Positions 9,534-18,298 of a DNA stretch of 64,000 bases are shown here, one piece after another. Position numbers and translations under genes: made by a program. The stretch's first letter is position 1. The number at the start of each line of letters is the position of its first letter. This DNA is from Qipengyuania flava (GTDB lineage: Bacteria > Pseudomonadota > Alphaproteobacteria > Sphingomonadales > Sphingomonadaceae), in contig NZ_JAASQU010000001.1 of the NCBI RefSeq assembly GCF_011762005.1, positions 496,001 to 560,000 on the forward strand. Direction: 5' to 3'. The notes beneath the pieces were generated by a model. The model was given only the letters and a program-made list of their open reading frames with translations. It was not told the DNA's origin and ran no database searches.

Positions 9534-10073
9534 ATGTCCGGTGAAAGAACACTTTCGGCACGACCACGACCCAAGCCGCCCGAACCCGCAGCAGAGAGCC
9601 GTCCCGTCAATCTGCAGGACGCCTTCCTCAATCTTCTGCGCAAGAACAAGTCGCCAGTGACCATGTTCCTGGTGAAGGGCGTCAAGCTTCAGGGGATTGT
9701 GACCTGGTTCGACAATTTCTCGATCCTCTTGCGCCGCGACGGCCAGTCGCAGCTTGTCTACAAGCACGCGATCAGCACAATCATGCCTGCCCAACCGGTC
9801 GATACGGAACAGTTTTCGAGCCAGGGATCGAACGCCAAGCAGCGCCTGTTGCAGGACGTCTTCCTGAGCCGTGTGCGTCAGGCCGAAGCGCAGGTGACGA
9901 TGTTCCTCGTCAACGGCGTGATGCTGCAGGGCCGTATCGCGGCTTATGATCTCTTCTGCATGCTGCTCGAGCGCGACGGTTACGTGCAACTCGCCTACAA
10001 GCACGCCGTTTCGACGATCCAGCCCGCCACCCCGGTCGACCTGACCGAAGAGTGGGAAGAGGACGACAACTGA
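9534..10073 (+). CDS. hfq: tandem Hfq: RNA chaperone with two fused Sm domains
   Basis: Hfq binds sRNAs and A-rich mRNA and promotes their pairing; it is normally a homohexamer of about 80-aa subunits. Here one 179-aa chain holds two complete Sm folds, at about 25-86 and 104-165, each ending in the YKHA signature (76-79, 155-158) and each starting with an LQD segment. Three chains could build a pseudo-hexamer. The copies differ: the rim patch RKNK (36-39) becomes RQAE (115-118), and the distal-face KLQG becomes MLQG (130-133). The tail is acidic. The start was chosen at the ATG preceded by AGGAAA; an ATG 14 codons upstream lacks that site. hflX follows, as usual. Confidence 0.95.
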   Translation: MSGERTLSARPRPKPPEPAAESRPVNLQDAFLNLLRKNKSPVTMFLVKGVKLQGIVTWFDNFSILLRRDGQSQLVYKHAISTIMPAQPVDTEQFSSQGSNAKQRLLQDVFLSRVRQAEAQVTMFLVNGVMLQGRIAAYDLFCMLLERDGYVQLAYKHAVSTIQPATPVDLTEEWEEDDN

Positions 10074-10090
10074 GCTTCGACGATGATTTG

Positions 10091-11386
10091 ATGGGCGAGG
10101 TCACTCGCGGTGCGCGGGCACTCGTCGTGTGTCCGGACATCCGCGGGATGGCCTATGATCTCGATGCGCAATCGCGCCTGTCCGAAGCGGAAGGGCTCGC
10201 ATTGGCAATCGGCGTGGTCATCGCCGATAGCTTCGTGCTGCCAGTGCGCGATGTACGACCGAACCTGCTGTTCGGCGCAGGCCAGGTCGACAACATCCGG
10301 ATTGCCTGCGAGCAGCACGAAGCTGAACTGGTCGTTGTCGACGGTGCGCTGACCCCGATCCAGCAACGCAACCTAGAAGACAAGCTGGCGCGAAAGGTGA
10401 TCGACCGTACCGGGTTGATCCTGGAGATTTTCGGCGAACGGGCAGCAACTGCCGAGGGCCGGTTGCAGGTCGAACTGGCGCACCTGGATTACCAGCAGAG
10501 CCGGCTTGTACGCAGTTGGACCCACCTCGAACGCCAGCGCGGCGGCTTCGGCTTCCTCGGTGGTCCGGGTGAAACTCAGATCGAGGCCGACCGCCGGATG
10601 ATCCGCCAGCGGATGGGGCGGCTACGCAAGGAGCTCGAGCAGGTTCGCAAGACGCGCGGCCTGCATCGCGAGCGTCGGGAACGCGCACCGTGGCCGGTGG
10701 TCGCGCTCGTCGGCTATACCAATGCCGGAAAATCGACCTTGTTCAATCGACTGACCGGCGCCGGCGTAATGGCGGAGGACCTGCTGTTCGCCACGCTTGA
10801 TCCGACCATGCGTGCAATTGCACTGCCGGGCGTCGAGAAGGCGATCCTCTCGGATACTGTGGGCTTCATCTCGGACCTCCCGACCCAGCTGGTCGCGGCA
10901 TTCCGTGCGACGCTGGAGGAAGTCACCGCAGCGGACGTGATTTGCCATGTTCGCGACATTTCCAACCCGTCGAGCGCTGCGCAGAAAGCGCAGGTTCTTC
11001 ATGTCCTGCGTGATCTCGGCGTGATCGACGGGGAAGGGGAGGCGTCGATCCCGATCCTGGAAATCTGGAACAAGTGGGACCAGCTCAATCACGAAGATGC
11101 CGATGACCTGGCGGCACAGGTAGAAGCGAATGATGATATCGTGGCGACCTCGGCAGTGACCGGCGAGGGGGTCGATGTGTTGCTCGACAGGCTGGGTGAA
11201 ATGCTCACCCGAAATGCCGCGCTGCGCACCTTCGAAGTGGCTGCCGGTGACGGCCGGCGAATTGCGTGGCTGCACGCGCACGGCGAAGTCATCGAGGATA
11301 TCGAAGCGGAAGAGGGGGGCTCGACGCGCCTCATCACGGTCCGGTTGAACCCGAAGGAACTGGGCCAGTACGAGGCTCTGGCCTAA
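10091..11386 (+). CDS. hflX: ribosome-associated GTPase HflX
   Basis: HflX binds the 50S subunit and splits stalled or stressed 70S ribosomes. The product is about 431 aa from this ATG. It has an N-terminal HflX domain with glycine-rich GGFGFLGGPGETQIE before a coiled region, then a G domain with G1 GYTNAGKST (208-216), the switch TLDPT, DTVGF (G3) and NKWD (G4). The start is uncertain: a GTG at 10052 would add 13 residues and overlap hfq by 22 bases. The stop overlaps the convergent mazG stop (CTAA), so no terminator fits between them. Confidence 0.92.
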   Translation: MGEVTRGARALVVCPDIRGMAYDLDAQSRLSEAEGLALAIGVVIADSFVLPVRDVRPNLLFGAGQVDNIRIACEQHEAELVVVDGALTPIQQRNLEDKLARKVIDRTGLILEIFGERAATAEGRLQVELAHLDYQQSRLVRSWTHLERQRGGFGFLGGPGETQIEADRRMIRQRMGRLRKELEQVRKTRGLHRERRERAPWPVVALVGYTNAGKSTLFNRLTGAGVMAEDLLFATLDPTMRAIALPGVEKAILSDTVGFISDLPTQLVAAFRATLEEVTAADVICHVRDISNPSSAAQKAQVLHVLRDLGVIDGEGEASIPILEIWNKWDQLNHEDADDLAAQVEANDDIVATSAVTGEGVDVLLDRLGEMLTRNAALRTFEVAAGDGRRIAWLHAHGEVIEDIEAEEGGSTRLITVRLNPKELGQYEALA

Positions 11387-12147
11387 CCCAACTCGCGCTT
11401 GGCGCGTTGCCAGTAACGTTCCTGTGTATCCAGATCGAGGTCGCCGAACGTCTCACCGTCCTTGTCGGACAGTTCCTCCATCTTCCTGAAACGGCGTTCG
11501 AACTTGGCGTTCGATGCCCGCAGCGCCTGCTCCGGTTCTACACCGTAGCGGCGGATGATGTTGACGGCGGCGAACAGCACATCACCGGCCTCGAGAACAC
11601 GTTCCTCGGGCGTCTCGGCATCGTCCAGTTCGGCCAGTTCTTCGTGCAATTTCGCGATCGGCCCTTCGACGTCGGGCCATTCGAAGCCGACCCGCGCAGC
11701 GCGCTTCTGAAGCTTGTGCGAGCGCAGCAGCGCCGGGAGCGCAGTCGCGACGCCATCCATCGTGCTTTCCTGGCCTGCCGCAGTGCGTTCGGCCGCCTTG
11801 ATGTCTTCCCAGCGGTTATCCTCCATCACGCCACCTTCGTCACCGAAGATATGCGGATGGCGGGCCTCCATCTTGTCCGAGATGGCGCGTGCGACGTCCT
11901 CGAAGGCGAAATCTCCGGATTCCTCGGCCATTTGTGAATGGAATACGACCTGGAACAGCAGATCGCCAAGTTCACCGCGCAGGTCGTTCATGTCTGCGCG
12001 TTCGATCGCGTCTGCGACTTCGTAGGCTTCTTCGATCGTGTAAGGTGCAATCGTTTCGAAGGTCTGGGCTGTGTCCCACTCGCATCCATGCTCGGGATCA
12101 CGAAGCCGTGCCATGATGCGCAGCAGTCTGTCTGTTTGATCACTCAT
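11383..12147 (-). CDS. mazG: nucleoside triphosphate pyrophosphohydrolase MazG
   Basis: This all-alpha NTP pyrophosphatase hydrolyses NTPs or dNTPs to the monophosphate plus PPi; it cleans nucleotide pools and can influence ppGpp in other bacteria. The 254-aa length matches the two-domain form. Metal-binding acidic residues appear in TIEEAYEVADAIE (E39, E40, E43) and ELGDLLFQVVFH (E59, D62) of the N-terminal domain, with a second EEL...AGDVLFAAVN set in the C-terminal domain. It is convergent with hflX. An AT-rich palindrome lies about 65 bases upstream of its start. Confidence 0.95.
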   Translation of the reverse strand: MSDQTDRLLRIMARLRDPEHGCEWDTAQTFETIAPYTIEEAYEVADAIERADMNDLRGELGDLLFQVVFHSQMAEESGDFAFEDVARAISDKMEARHPHIFGDEGGVMEDNRWEDIKAAERTAAGQESTMDGVATALPALLRSHKLQKRAARVGFEWPDVEGPIAKLHEELAELDDAETPEERVLEAGDVLFAAVNIIRRYGVEPEQALRASNAKFERRFRKMEELSDKDGETFGDLDLDTQERYWQRAKRELG

Positions 12148-12211
12148 GCCGAAACTCTAGCAGGACCGGATAAGAGGGTAAGGCTCTTCGCCACGCGCTT
12201 CATTGAAGATG

Positions 12212-12225
12212 ATAATATATATTAT
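12212..12225. repeat. 14-bp perfect AT palindrome upstream of mazG
   Basis: ATAATATATATTAT reads the same on both strands. It sits in a 109-base intergenic stretch between mazG (starts 12147, minus) and the small membrane-protein gene (ends 12257, minus). The surrounding 40 bases are AT-rich in an otherwise GC-rich region, so this is probably the mazG promoter zone, and the palindrome could be an operator or simply the melting region. Function is inferred from position only. Confidence 0.4.
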
Positions 12226-12256
12226 GTTAAATTGAAGGCGGAGACCGTCGAGGGAG

Positions 12257-12424
12257 TCAGCGCACTATGTCAATGAATAGGATGACGATTGCGAAGATCC
12301 CGGCCCATGCTCCGGCCATGTATAATCCCTTCTTCCAGCTTACGTCGCGGGCACCGAAAGCAGAACCGACAAGAATGAGGAAGCCAAGGAGCGAGATCAG
12401 CGATACGATCTGATATTCGTTCAT
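12257..12424 (-). CDS. small two-helix membrane protein, 55 aa
   Basis: This short gene reads MNEYQIVSLISLLGFL, then a polar RDVSWKKG turn, then a second hydrophobic stretch ending FIDIVR. It therefore has two predicted membrane helices (about 6-24 and 35-53) joined by a basic, probably cytoplasmic, turn. Its ATG overlaps the stop of the MBL-fold hydrolase gene (ATGA), which strongly supports real, coupled translation at the end of the mltB-to-MBL operon. I do not recognise a named family. Confidence 0.7.
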   Translation of the reverse strand: MNEYQIVSLISLLGFLILVGSAFGARDVSWKKGLYMAGAWAGIFAIVILFIDIVR

Positions 12425-13188
12425 GCTGCCATCTCCAGCCCGTCAAAACCAACGGTGACATGATCGGGAACCTCGGCACACAGGCTGCGATAGTCCATGC
12501 TCTTGTCCATATGCGTCAGTACCGCGCGCCTGACCTTTGCCTTGCGCGCAAGGTCGATCGCCATATCGAGATGCGCATGTGTCGGGTGCGGCCTACGGCG
12601 CAGGCAATCGACCACGAGGATGTCGGCTCGATCAAAACACTTGAGCATGGCTGGCGTGATTTCGCTGAAATCCGTCGCGTAGACGATCGACTTGCCATCG
12701 GCCTCGAACCGGAATCCGGTGCTGGTGACAGGCCCGTGCGGCATCTCGACATGATCGAAGGAAAACCCGGCAACCAACTGGGTGTCCTCGACATTTTTCA
12801 ATGACATCAAGGTCGGATAGCCATGCTGCCCTTCGAAGATGTAGTCGAACCGCCGCCTGAGATTTGCACAGGTCTTGCTGCTGGCGAACCCGGGCAGCGG
12901 ATTACTCCGATCGTAGCGCATCACCCGCAGGTCATCGATACCATGGCAGTGGTCTGCATGGTCATGCGTCCAGAAAACCGCGTCGACCTTGCCGATGTCG
13001 TTGGCGAGCAGTTGCGCGCGCAGATCGGTGGAGGTGTCGACGAGTATGCGTTGTCCGGCATCGTTTTCAACTATGATCGACACGCGCGAGCGGCGGTTGC
13101 GCGGCTCGAGCGGGTCGCATTCGCCCCAGTCATTGCCGATCCGCGGCACCCCGGTCGAAGTGCCCGAGCCGAGCATCCGGAATTTCAC
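12421..13188 (-). CDS. MBL-fold metallo-hydrolase, PhnP-like
   Basis: Metallo-beta-lactamase-fold phosphodiesterase of the PhnP-like group, which hydrolyses cyclic or linear phosphodiesters; the substrate here is unknown. The 255-aa product opens MKFRMLGSGTSTGVPRIG, the usual start of this subgroup. It has the metal motif THDHADH at 74-80 and later metal-ligand segments near MPHGPV, YATDFSE and LTHMDKSMDY. The GTG start overlaps the TatD-family stop (GTGA); longer frames upstream lie inside tatD and lack homology. It sits directly after the TatD-family nuclease, a pairing common in proteobacteria. Confidence 0.88.
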   Translation of the reverse strand: MKFRMLGSGTSTGVPRIGNDWGECDPLEPRNRRSRVSIIVENDAGQRILVDTSTDLRAQLLANDIGKVDAVFWTHDHADHCHGIDDLRVMRYDRSNPLPGFASSKTCANLRRRFDYIFEGQHGYPTLMSLKNVEDTQLVAGFSFDHVEMPHGPVTSTGFRFEADGKSIVYATDFSEITPAMLKCFDRADILVVDCLRRRPHPTHAHLDMAIDLARKAKVRRAVLTHMDKSMDYRSLCAEVPDHVTVGFDGLEMAA

Positions 13189-13961
13189 GCGGAAGCTTTC
13201 GCAAACAAGGAATGGAAATTGCGCGTGGTATGGCCGGCAAGCTCTTCGAGACTCTCGCCGCGCAAGTCTGCGAGGAACCGTGCCGTGTCGCGTACGAAGC
13301 CAGGTTCGCACGGCCTGCCGCGATGTGGGACCGGTGCAAGGAACGGGCTGTCGGTTTCGACCAGCAAACGGTTGCGCGGAATTTCCCGGGCGAATTCCTG
13401 CAGATCTCTGGCACTCTTAAAGGTTACGATCCCCGAGATCGAGACCGAGAGGCCCAGATCGAGAACGGCCCGCCCAAAGTCGGCCGAGGCAGTGAAACAG
13501 TGGATCAGCGCCGGAAAGGCGCCCTTCCCCATCTCGTCCTGGAGGATCGCCAGCGTATCGTCCTCGGCATCGCGCGTATGAATGATGACCGGAAGCTGCA
13601 CTTCGCGCGCAACATCGATATGCAGACGGAACAGACGCTGTTGTGCTTCGCGATCCGAATGGTCGTAATAATAGTCGAGCCCGGTTTCGCCGATGCCGAT
13701 GACCTTCGGTTCGTCGGTCGCGGCGCGAAGCTCTTCCCGGGTCAGATCGACATGGTCGTCCGCATTGTGCGGGTGAATTCCCACGCTGGCATACACATCG
13801 GGCGTGGCGCGCGCCGTGCCGACGACTTGCGCCCATTCAGCCTGCTTGGTCGATATGTTGAGAAAACGCTCCACACCGGCTTCGCGCGCGCGATCGAGTG
13901 CGCCCGCCTGGTCTTCGACGAGACCTTCGTATTCGAGGTGGCAATGGCTGTCGACCAGCAT
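13185..13961 (-). CDS. TatD-family metal-dependent deoxyribonuclease
   Basis: TIM-barrel amidohydrolase-type nuclease (YcfH/YchF TatD group) acting as a 3'-5' DNase in DNA repair or quality control. The 258-aa protein has the metal-binding DSHCHLE (His6, His8), the bridging Glu in GIGETGLDYYYD, histidines in PVIIHTRDAE and LIHCFTAS, and the catalytic Asp in LVETDSPFLAP. The start was placed at the ATG that shares one base with the metG stop (TGATG); a longer frame overlaps metG. It follows metG, the classical metG-tatD order. Confidence 0.92.
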   Translation of the reverse strand: MLVDSHCHLEYEGLVEDQAGALDRAREAGVERFLNISTKQAEWAQVVGTARATPDVYASVGIHPHNADDHVDLTREELRAATDEPKVIGIGETGLDYYYDHSDREAQQRLFRLHIDVAREVQLPVIIHTRDAEDDTLAILQDEMGKGAFPALIHCFTASADFGRAVLDLGLSVSISGIVTFKSARDLQEFAREIPRNRLLVETDSPFLAPVPHRGRPCEPGFVRDTARFLADLRGESLEELAGHTTRNFHSLFAKASA

Positions 13962-15520
13962 CAGGCAGGCTCCGCTTCGGGCAGCTCGAGACGCGGAAAG
14001 ATCGGGGTCGGCTTGTCGATCGCATGGCCCGCCGCAACGAGTGCGCCGAACCACTCCGCATCGCCGAGGTCGGCGTAGCTGCGGTTTTCGCCTGCGACAC
14101 CCAGCTGATTGAGCACGGCGGCGGCCTTTTCGGGAACGACGGGCTGGATGGCAATCGCGAGATCGCGAATGGCGATGAACAGCGTTTGCAGTACCGCTTT
14201 CATCCGTTCCGGATCGGTTCTCTTGAGCGCCCAGGGCGCCTGTTCATCGACGTAGGCATTGCAGGCATAAACGGCCCTCAGCCATGCTTCGATCCCGACC
14301 GAGAAGTTGAGGTTCTCGAATTCGCGCGGCAGTTTCACCGCGCAGGCTTCGGTTACCGTATCGAGCAGCGCCTTGTCGGTGCCCTCCCTGGTGAAGCGCT
14401 CGAGCTTTCCGTCCATGTTCTTCGCGATCATCGACAGGGTGCGCTGCGCAAGGTTACCAAAGCTGTTCGCAAGCTCGGCATTGACCTTGTTTATAAGCGC
14501 TTCGGCGGAATAGCTCCCATCCTGCCCGAAGGTAACTTCGGCCATGAGGAAGTACCGCAGCGCATCGACCCCGAACCGCTCCGCCAGTTCCATCGGATCG
14601 GTGACATTGCCCGCCGATTTCGATTCCTTGACGCCGCGGTTGAGCAGGAAACCGTGGCCGAACACTTTCTTGGGCAGCGGCAGGTCCGCGCTCAGCAGGA
14701 AGGCCGGCCAGTAGATCGTGTGGAAGCGGACGATGTCCTTGCCGATAAGATGAAGGTCGGCGGGCCAGAACTTGTCCCACATCTGACCGCCATCGGGATA
14801 GCCGAGGCCGGTGATGTAATTGGTCAGCGCATCGACCCAGACATACATGACGTGGCCGTCGCTGCCGGGCACTTTCACGCCCCAATCGAAGCTGGTCCGG
14901 CTCACCGACAGATCTTGCAACCCGCGCTCAATGAAGGCCACCATTTCATTGCGGCGGCTTACGGGTTCGAGGAAGCCCGGTGTGTTCAGCAGTTCGAGCA
15001 GCGGCTCGGCATAGCGAGACAGGCGGAAGAACCAGGTCTCTTCCTCGGTCCATTCGACCGGAGTCCCCTGCGGGGACAGCTTTTCGCCTCCCTCGCCTTC
15101 GACCAGTTCTTTCTCGTCGTAATAGGCTTCGTCACGAACCGAGTACCAGCCTTCGTAGCGATCGAGGTAGAGATCGCCCTTGGCCTCCATTGCCTGCCAG
15201 ATCGCCTGGCTGGCGCGATGATGATCGGCGTCTGTCGTGCGGATGAAGCGGTCGTAAGAGATGTTCAGTGCATCGAACAAATCCTTGAAGTGCCCCGACA
15301 TCTCGTCCGCCAGTTCGCGCGGGGTCTTGCCCAGGTCGCGCGCCTTCTGGGCCATCTTCAGACCATGCTCGTCGGTCCCTGTCTGGAACCGCACTTCGCG
15401 TCCGCGCAAGCGCTGGAAGCGGGCGACGACATCGGCCGCGATCGTTTCATAGGCATGGCCGATGTGCGGCTTGCCATTGGGATAGTGGATCGCGGTGGTG
15501 AGGTAGTAGGGTTCAGCCAT
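13961..15520 (-). CDS. metG: methionyl-tRNA synthetase
   Basis: Charges tRNA(Met) with methionine. This class I synthetase has 519 aa, with HIGH at 19-22 and a KMSKS-type loop KESKS at 298-302. The zinc-knuckle cysteines of the long type are absent, and there is no C-terminal tRNA-binding EMAP-like domain, so it is the short MetRS form common in Alphaproteobacteria. The anticodon-binding helical domain fills about 350-519. The start overlaps holB by 8 bases. Confidence 0.96.
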   Translation of the reverse strand: MAEPYYLTTAIHYPNGKPHIGHAYETIAADVVARFQRLRGREVRFQTGTDEHGLKMAQKARDLGKTPRELADEMSGHFKDLFDALNISYDRFIRTTDADHHRASQAIWQAMEAKGDLYLDRYEGWYSVRDEAYYDEKELVEGEGGEKLSPQGTPVEWTEEETWFFRLSRYAEPLLELLNTPGFLEPVSRRNEMVAFIERGLQDLSVSRTSFDWGVKVPGSDGHVMYVWVDALTNYITGLGYPDGGQMWDKFWPADLHLIGKDIVRFHTIYWPAFLLSADLPLPKKVFGHGFLLNRGVKESKSAGNVTDPMELAERFGVDALRYFLMAEVTFGQDGSYSAEALINKVNAELANSFGNLAQRTLSMIAKNMDGKLERFTREGTDKALLDTVTEACAVKLPREFENLNFSVGIEAWLRAVYACNAYVDEQAPWALKRTDPERMKAVLQTLFIAIRDLAIAIQPVVPEKAAAVLNQLGVAGENRSYADLGDAEWFGALVAAGHAIDKPTPIFPRLELPEAEPA

Positions 15521-16466
15521 TGGCCCGCTCGCTAGCGCCCGCCGCGCGTGCGAGCAAGGTGCCGATTTCCATCGCCAGCAATCCGGCGTCGAAATTGTAG
15601 GTTGGTTGTTCGCCGGTCAGCCTGACAAGCTCGCTATGCGTGTCGATGATCGGGCGCGGGTCGGCAAGCGCGCCGTCGAGCCGCTGCGCCACGACCGAAC
15701 GCGCCAGTTCGAGCACCGCGCGAATGCGTTCGCGGTCGGGCCGCGCGCCGATCAGCCCCGCGAGCGTCCCGCGAAGCTGGAACCCCGGATCGCCGCGATC
15801 GAGGATATCGGTCATTGCCCGCGCGACCTTGCCCAGTTCGAGCTCGACGAATTGCAGCGCGGCCCCGGGCGACCCGGCTGCCGCCGCGATTGCGGCCGCA
15901 CGGGTGGGATCGTCCGCGCCGGGCGACAGCTCGCGCAATAGCCGATCCATCTCCGCATCGGCGATCGTCGGAAAACGCAGCACGCGGCAGCGCGACCGGA
16001 TCGTCGGGAGCAGGCGTGCGGGGCTGTGCGCAACCAGCAGGAAGTAGGTCCCGACCGGAGGTTCCTCGAGACTCTTGAGCAGTGCGTTGGCGGCGTTCCG
16101 CTCGAGATCGTCGGCCGGATCGATGATGATTGCCCGCTTGTCGCCGAGCGTGGGTCGCGTCCCCAGCCGCGCCTGCATCGCGCGGATCTGTGTGATACGG
16201 ATGCTGCGCGCCTGTTCGTAAGGCTTGCCGTCTGCGCGCTTGCGTTCTTCCTTGTCGTCCTTCGGCCCGTAGGTCAGCGTGATGATGTCGGGATGGCTGC
16301 CCCCCTCACCCGGAGCAGCACCAATCAGCTCGCGTGCCGCTGCCAGCGCGAAGCTTGCCTTCCCTACACCGCGCCGGCCGGCCAATAGCCAAGCGTGATG
16401 CATCCGCTCACCGCCCATGGCCTTGCGCCATTCGCGCCATGGCTGGTCGTGGCCGAGCAGCGTCAC
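15513..16466 (-). CDS. holB: DNA polymerase III subunit delta'
   Basis: Clamp-loader subunit of the replicative polymerase. The 317-aa AAA+ protein shows the P-loop-like GRRGVGKAS (30-38), a central DLERNAANALLKSLEEPP block typical of delta', and the SRC-type motif SRCRVL. The four zinc-binding cysteines of E. coli delta' are absent: the only Cys I see is in the SRC motif. The GTG start overlaps the tmk stop by 4 bases (GTGA). The tmk-holB-metG-tatD order is a widely conserved bacterial cluster. Confidence 0.93.
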   Translation of the reverse strand: MTLLGHDQPWREWRKAMGGERMHHAWLLAGRRGVGKASFALAAARELIGAAPGEGGSHPDIITLTYGPKDDKEERKRADGKPYEQARSIRITQIRAMQARLGTRPTLGDKRAIIIDPADDLERNAANALLKSLEEPPVGTYFLLVAHSPARLLPTIRSRCRVLRFPTIADAEMDRLLRELSPGADDPTRAAAIAAAAGSPGAALQFVELELGKVARAMTDILDRGDPGFQLRGTLAGLIGARPDRERIRAVLELARSVVAQRLDGALADPRPIIDTHSELVRLTGEQPTYNFDAGLLAMEIGTLLARAAGASERANG

Positions 16467-17101
16467 TCGAACGCCCCCAGCCGCCGTGCGACTTCGGAAA
16501 GGACGCGGCGGTGCACGTCCTCGATCGATCCGGCACCATCGACGATGGCGAAGCGCGCGGGGTCGCGGGAGGCGAAATCGCGAAACGCCTCGTTGACGGC
16601 GGCATGATAGGCTGAAGTGCGGCCGCCGATCGCGTCGCTATCATCGCCGTCGCGTGCCGCCAATCGCGCCGACACGATGTCCTGCGGCGCCTCGATCATG
16701 ATTGTGAGGTCGGGCATCAGCCCGGCACTGCCGAAGGCATGCAGCCCCATGATCGCGTCGTCGCCCATTCCCCCTGCAACGCCTTGATAGGCTCGGCTCG
16801 AATCGATGAAGCGGTCGCAGATCACCCACCCGCCACTATCGAGCGCCGGGCGGATGCTGTGCGCGACATGATCCGCCCTCGCGGCGGCGAACAGCAGCGC
16901 CTCGGCTTCCATGGTCCAGCCTGAACCGGGGGGAGCCAGCAACAGCTCGCGAACGGCTTCTGCACCCGGTGTTCCGCCCGGTTCCCGGGTCTGCGTGACC
17001 GTCAGCCCGCTTTCACGAAGGGACTCGGCGAGCATCCGTGCCTGGGTCGATTTGCCCATGCCCTCGCCGCCTTCGAAGGCGATGAACCGCCCCCGCGTCA
17101 T
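16463..17101 (-). CDS. tmk: thymidylate kinase
   Basis: Phosphorylates dTMP to dTDP for DNA synthesis. The 212-aa P-loop kinase has GGEGMGKS at 11-18, the DR motif in VICDRFIDSSRAYQG that positions dTMP, TREPGGTPGAE, and a LID region around RDGDDSDAIGGR. It lies between the DD-carboxypeptidase gene (ATGA overlap upstream) and holB (GTGA overlap downstream), so it belongs to one translationally coupled operon. Confidence 0.95.
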   Translation of the reverse strand: MTRGRFIAFEGGEGMGKSTQARMLAESLRESGLTVTQTREPGGTPGAEAVRELLLAPPGSGWTMEAEALLFAAARADHVAHSIRPALDSGGWVICDRFIDSSRAYQGVAGGMGDDAIMGLHAFGSAGLMPDLTIMIEAPQDIVSARLAARDGDDSDAIGGRTSAYHAAVNEAFRDFASRDPARFAIVDGAGSIEDVHRRVLSEVARRLGAFE

Positions 17102-18264
17102 GCCACCCAGCTCCCGAGCGCATTGAACACGCGCTGGACCAGTGTTGCTTCGAGCACTTCCTCGCTGGCGTAGAGCGGCACCCGATGCTCGGGCATGCCA
17201 GCAATCGATACCACCAGTTCGGCAACCTCTTCACCCTTGGCGATCGGCGCCTGGAGCGGTCCTTCATAAGATAGGGCAAGCGTGATGTCGGGATTCTCGC
17301 CGCGCGGCACCGCGATGCGCAGCGGACCGCGTGCGACGAGGCCGACCGCATCCGCCCCGCCCTGCTGGACGCGGGCCGAGCCGATCCGCGCGCTCCCGGG
17401 AAACAGCAGGCGGCTCTCGAAATTCGCAAAGCCCCATTCGATGAACTGCCGCGATGCATCCCGTCGCTCGCGACCGCCCGGGCTTCCGCCAATAACCATG
17501 ACCAGCCGTTGTCCGTCACGCTGTGCCGAACCGAGAAAGCCGAAGCCCGCCTGATTGGTGTAACCCGTCTTGATCCCGTCAGCACCACGAACGGTCCCCG
17601 ATATCGGATCGTGATTGCGCTGGGAAATCCCGTTGAAACTCAGTTCCTTCATGCCGACGAAATGCCGGTATTTCGATGGATGGCGGGTGACCATGGCCTG
17701 CGCCAGCGTGCCAAGATCGCGCGCGGTAACGAAGGTCTTGCCGTCGTCCATCCACCCGTTCGGATTGCCGAAGTGGCTGTCCGCCATGCCGATTTCGCGT
17801 GCCTTGGCGTTCATTGCCGCGACCCAATCCTCCACCGAACCCGCCGCGCCTTCGGCGAGTACGATGGCGCCGTCATTGGCGGAAACCGTCGTCACGCCAT
17901 GCAGCAGATCGTCGACGGTGACGCGCGCATCGGCGGGCAGGAACATGGTCGAACCCTTGCGATGCCATGTGCGGAAGGTCTCCGGCCGTACCGAGTAGAC
18001 CTGTTGCGGGAACAGCCGCCCTTCCTCCATCCATTCGAAGGCGAGGAACGTCGTCATGACCTTGGTTATCGAGGCCGGCATGAAGCGCCGGTCGATTTCT
18101 CGCTGATACAGGACCTGACCGCTGCCCGCATCGAGCAGATAGGCGATCGGCGCTGCGTATTCGCTCGGGATCGCAGGCGCGACAGCCGCAGGACGCTGTG
18201 CGCCGAGCGGGGCCGTAAGCAGAGCCGTTGCGAGGACGGCCAGCGAAATCATGCGATTGGGCAA
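17098..18264 (-). CDS. serine-type D-alanyl-D-alanine carboxypeptidase (PBP5/6 family)
   Basis: Penicillin-binding enzyme that trims the terminal D-Ala from peptidoglycan pentapeptides in the periplasm. The 388-aa precursor has a signal peptide (about 1-22, ending LGAQ). The catalytic triad of motifs is complete: SITK with nucleophile Ser65 and Lys68, SAN at 129-131, and KTG at 233-235. A C-terminal beta domain (about 285-370) and a terminal segment resembling the PBP5 membrane anchor follow. It sits between the rlpA-like and tmk genes in a cell-wall block. Confidence 0.93.
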   Translation of the reverse strand: MPNRMISLAVLATALLTAPLGAQRPAAVAPAIPSEYAAPIAYLLDAGSGQVLYQREIDRRFMPASITKVMTTFLAFEWMEEGRLFPQQVYSVRPETFRTWHRKGSTMFLPADARVTVDDLLHGVTTVSANDGAIVLAEGAAGSVEDWVAAMNAKAREIGMADSHFGNPNGWMDDGKTFVTARDLGTLAQAMVTRHPSKYRHFVGMKELSFNGISQRNHDPISGTVRGADGIKTGYTNQAGFGFLGSAQRDGQRLVMVIGGSPGGRERRDASRQFIEWGFANFESRLLFPGSARIGSARVQQGGADAVGLVARGPLRIAVPRGENPDITLALSYEGPLQAPIAKGEEVAELVVSIAGMPEHRVPLYASEEVLEATLVQRVFNALGSWVA

Positions 18265-18298
18265 TTGCGCTCCCGTGCCGGGCGAGCGCCACGGCTTA

